DNA of 64,000 nt, taken from Paenibacillus sp. DMB5 (lineage in GTDB: Bacteria > Bacillota > Bacilli > Paenibacillales > Paenibacillaceae). This document shows positions 62,265 to 64,000 of this stretch, in pieces; within the stretch, counting starts at the first letter, position 1, and each line of letters begins with the position of its first letter. The notes under the pieces were generated by a model. It searched no databases, was not told where the DNA came from, and saw only the letters and a list, made by a program, of their open reading frames with translations. The position numbers and the translations under genes were made by a program. The stretch covers positions 248,001 to 312,000 of the forward strand of contig NZ_LRAC01000120.1 of assembly GCF_001517085.1 (NCBI RefSeq). Reading direction: 5' to 3'.

Positions 62265-64000
62265 TTAACCGATTGCGGCGGCTGCTCCGGCTGTAATTCT
62301 CCCCGCAATCCATAATTGTTCAGCCTTGTCCCCGTCACCTGCCTCCAGCCTGCGAGACAGCCCTTCTGGCCATGGTTCATCCGCGATATAGGCAAGCGCA
62401 GCATGCTCCGGTATAAGTCCTTGGTGTCGAAGATGCTCAACTGCCGGCAGCATAAGCAGCTCCCCGATGCCTGCCGTTTCGGCAGCTTCCCAAGGCAACC
62501 GGACATCCAGATAAGCCTCCTCCGGATAATAACCAGTCCGAAGCCGCATAGACAGCCTGTTGCCGCTATGGCTCCATTCCATCCAGGTACAGTCTGCTGT
62601 CTCTCCAAATGGCCCGGAGCCAATCAAAACCGCAGTCAGTGTACATGGAACAGCCTGCCCTTTAACTCCCGTCCGATCAGCCTGACCAATAATCCTGCCG
62701 GCGGTAAGCAACCCTCTGCCGTTCTTATAGGCAATTTCAATTAAACTCCGCCCTTCTGCATCCTGCAGATCCAGACAGCGCACCTCGTATAGAACACTTA
62801 CCCCTACATTTTGCAAAAACCGGTCTGCCGCCAGCTGTACCAGTACCGGCTCCAGCTGATCCCCGTTCCAAGCTCCTTCTTCCCGCAGCAGGCCAATCAG
62901 CTCATGCGCAACATCACTGTCAGCATGAATTCCACTAAAGAAGGTCACTCTAGACTTCGTAACCTCCGTCATCAAAGCACTTCCGTCCGCGATCAGCACC
63001 ACCCTCTTGCCTTGACGGCCCAATGCTGCCGCACAGATAACCTCTGCGGTCCCCGCACCAATCACTGCAGCATCAAACTCACCGAGCAGCGGGACAGCCC
63101 CGTCTTCAGGCACACTCTCTCTAAAACTCCAAGGAAGCAGCCGCACTGCCGCATTGCGGACATACCCCCGCGGATCAGCCGACCCGGCAGCAGCCGCACT
63201 TCCAATGACCCTCCCTTGCTCCGCGCTCAATTCTGCCAGCAAGGCTGCTGCTCTCAGCCCGAGGCTCCAGCCGAGCGATTCCGGCCGGTCCCCGTGCATC
63301 CGGTAATCCGTTCCAAGTTCACCAGCTGATAACCACGCCTCAACTGCACCGCAGCCTCAGCACGTTCCCCGGCGCTCAGCAATGGACAAACAGCAGACAA
63401 GTAATCCAGCAGAAAGGTGCTGTTAACGGCACCCGGCTGCTCTATAAATGCAGCCGCCGCCTGACTCACTCCAGCGGTGCTTTTCAGCATACGCAGCAGA
63501 ACAAAAGAAGCAATCCAGAACGGTACACATTTGGGATGATTGCTGAGCTTATTCATATCCTTTGCAGCAATACGTTCCAGCAGGTATGGAACCGCTGCCT
63601 CCCTTCCAAGCATGGCGAGTGTGATCGCAGCACAGAACCTTGCCTCCGGTGTTCCTTCATATAGTTTTTTTTCCAGCAAAAGAGTAATCTGACTGTCCTT
63701 TAAAGCTTCAGCTGAGCTGCCCAGCAGCCAGACTGCCTTCCACCGCTCGTCCGTCCCGAAATAAGATGCAAGCTGTTCTGCGTACGAAGCGGCGTTTTTC
63801 CTCCCCAGTTCAACACCAGCCAGCTCACCGCGCTTAAAGCGCAGATTCCGGCCATGAGTCCGCTTTAGGTCCTCAGCCTCCAGTACTCCCCGTTCCACCA
63901 GCCGGTTCTGCAGCCCGGATCGATCCAGCTCCCGCGGTGCACGGCCGGAACGGCTACTCATTGCAGCGGCAACCCCTGCCGCCTCGCCAACTTTATGCAT
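62265..64000 (-). CDS. FAD-dependent oxidoreductase-like protein, C-terminal part (truncated by window edge, frameshifted)
   Basis: The gene continues beyond the window. Residues at the edge, KVGEAAGVAAAMS, are the C-terminal FAD contact typical of PF12831-type oxidoreductases. A ~200-residue alpha-helical HEAT-like region follows. Then a second, degenerate dinucleotide-binding stretch appears (FDAAVIGAGTAEVICAAALG; ..RVTFFSGIHADSDVAHELI). The frame breaks at 63305-63312; one added G turns ERITGC into ERDYRMHGDRPESLGWSLGL and joins both parts to about 579 residues. It is followed by the three-repeat protein gene. Substrate unknown. Confidence 0.65.

Overview
The window looks like a chromosomal segment of an endospore-forming, facultatively anaerobic Bacillota bacterium, most likely Paenibacillus or a close relative. 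The evidence is a spore germination lipoprotein (GerC type), a Tlp spore protein, strong AGGAGG ribosome sites, a YesM/YesN two-component pair, a DUF4179 anti-sigma factor and two arrays of ~51-bp intergenic repeats. No rRNA, tRNA, CRISPR array or insertion sequence was seen.

Layout. 1-5.3 kb: GerC lipoprotein, RNase J, a LysE exporter that probably starts at ATT, and an amino acid permease. 5.3-11.4 kb (minus): a DUF2188 gene with a frameshift, then a five-gene unit (GNAT/beta-sandwich protein, its partner, amidohydrolase, FAD amine oxidase, nitroreductase). 11.5-12.9 kb: a Rieske oxygenase behind a variant purine-riboswitch-like leader. 13-16.2 kb (minus): a clan GH-A glycosidase and an Lsa-type ABC-F protein with an attenuator. 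16.2-27.3 kb (minus): a full Kdp potassium system (kdpD-kdpE, then two micro-ORFs, kdpF-A-B-C and two extra KdpD sensor modules without kinase), with 11-bp-phased OmpR-type repeats at three promoters. 27.3-34.3 kb: chemotaxis-like transducer, MFS exporter, AraC regulator, NlpC/P60 hydrolase, ECF sigma/anti-sigma pair and a small secreted protein.

34.4-48.8 kb (minus) is a fermentative hydrogen island, apparently one operon: hydE, fused pyruvate:ferredoxin oxidoreductase genes (gamma-delta and alpha-beta), the three subunits of an electron-bifurcating [FeFe] hydrogenase (hydC, hydB, hydA), hydG, a divergent HydF paralogue, aspartase and a canonical hydF. Together they would oxidise pyruvate to acetyl-CoA, reduce ferredoxin and NAD, and release H2. 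Divergent from it (49.3-55.1 kb) is a nitrate assimilation operon: an attenuated leader, a nitrate transporter and a nitrate reductase apparently fused to a CysJ-type flavoprotein. The last part holds tlp, a fumarylacetoacetate hydrolase family protein, YesM/YesN, the second repeat array, an unusual three-repeat protein and a truncated FAD oxidoreductase.

At least eight genes carry a frameshift that one added base would repair. This points to systematic single-base deletions in the assembly rather than mass pseudogenisation, so those genes are annotated as CDS with the break noted.
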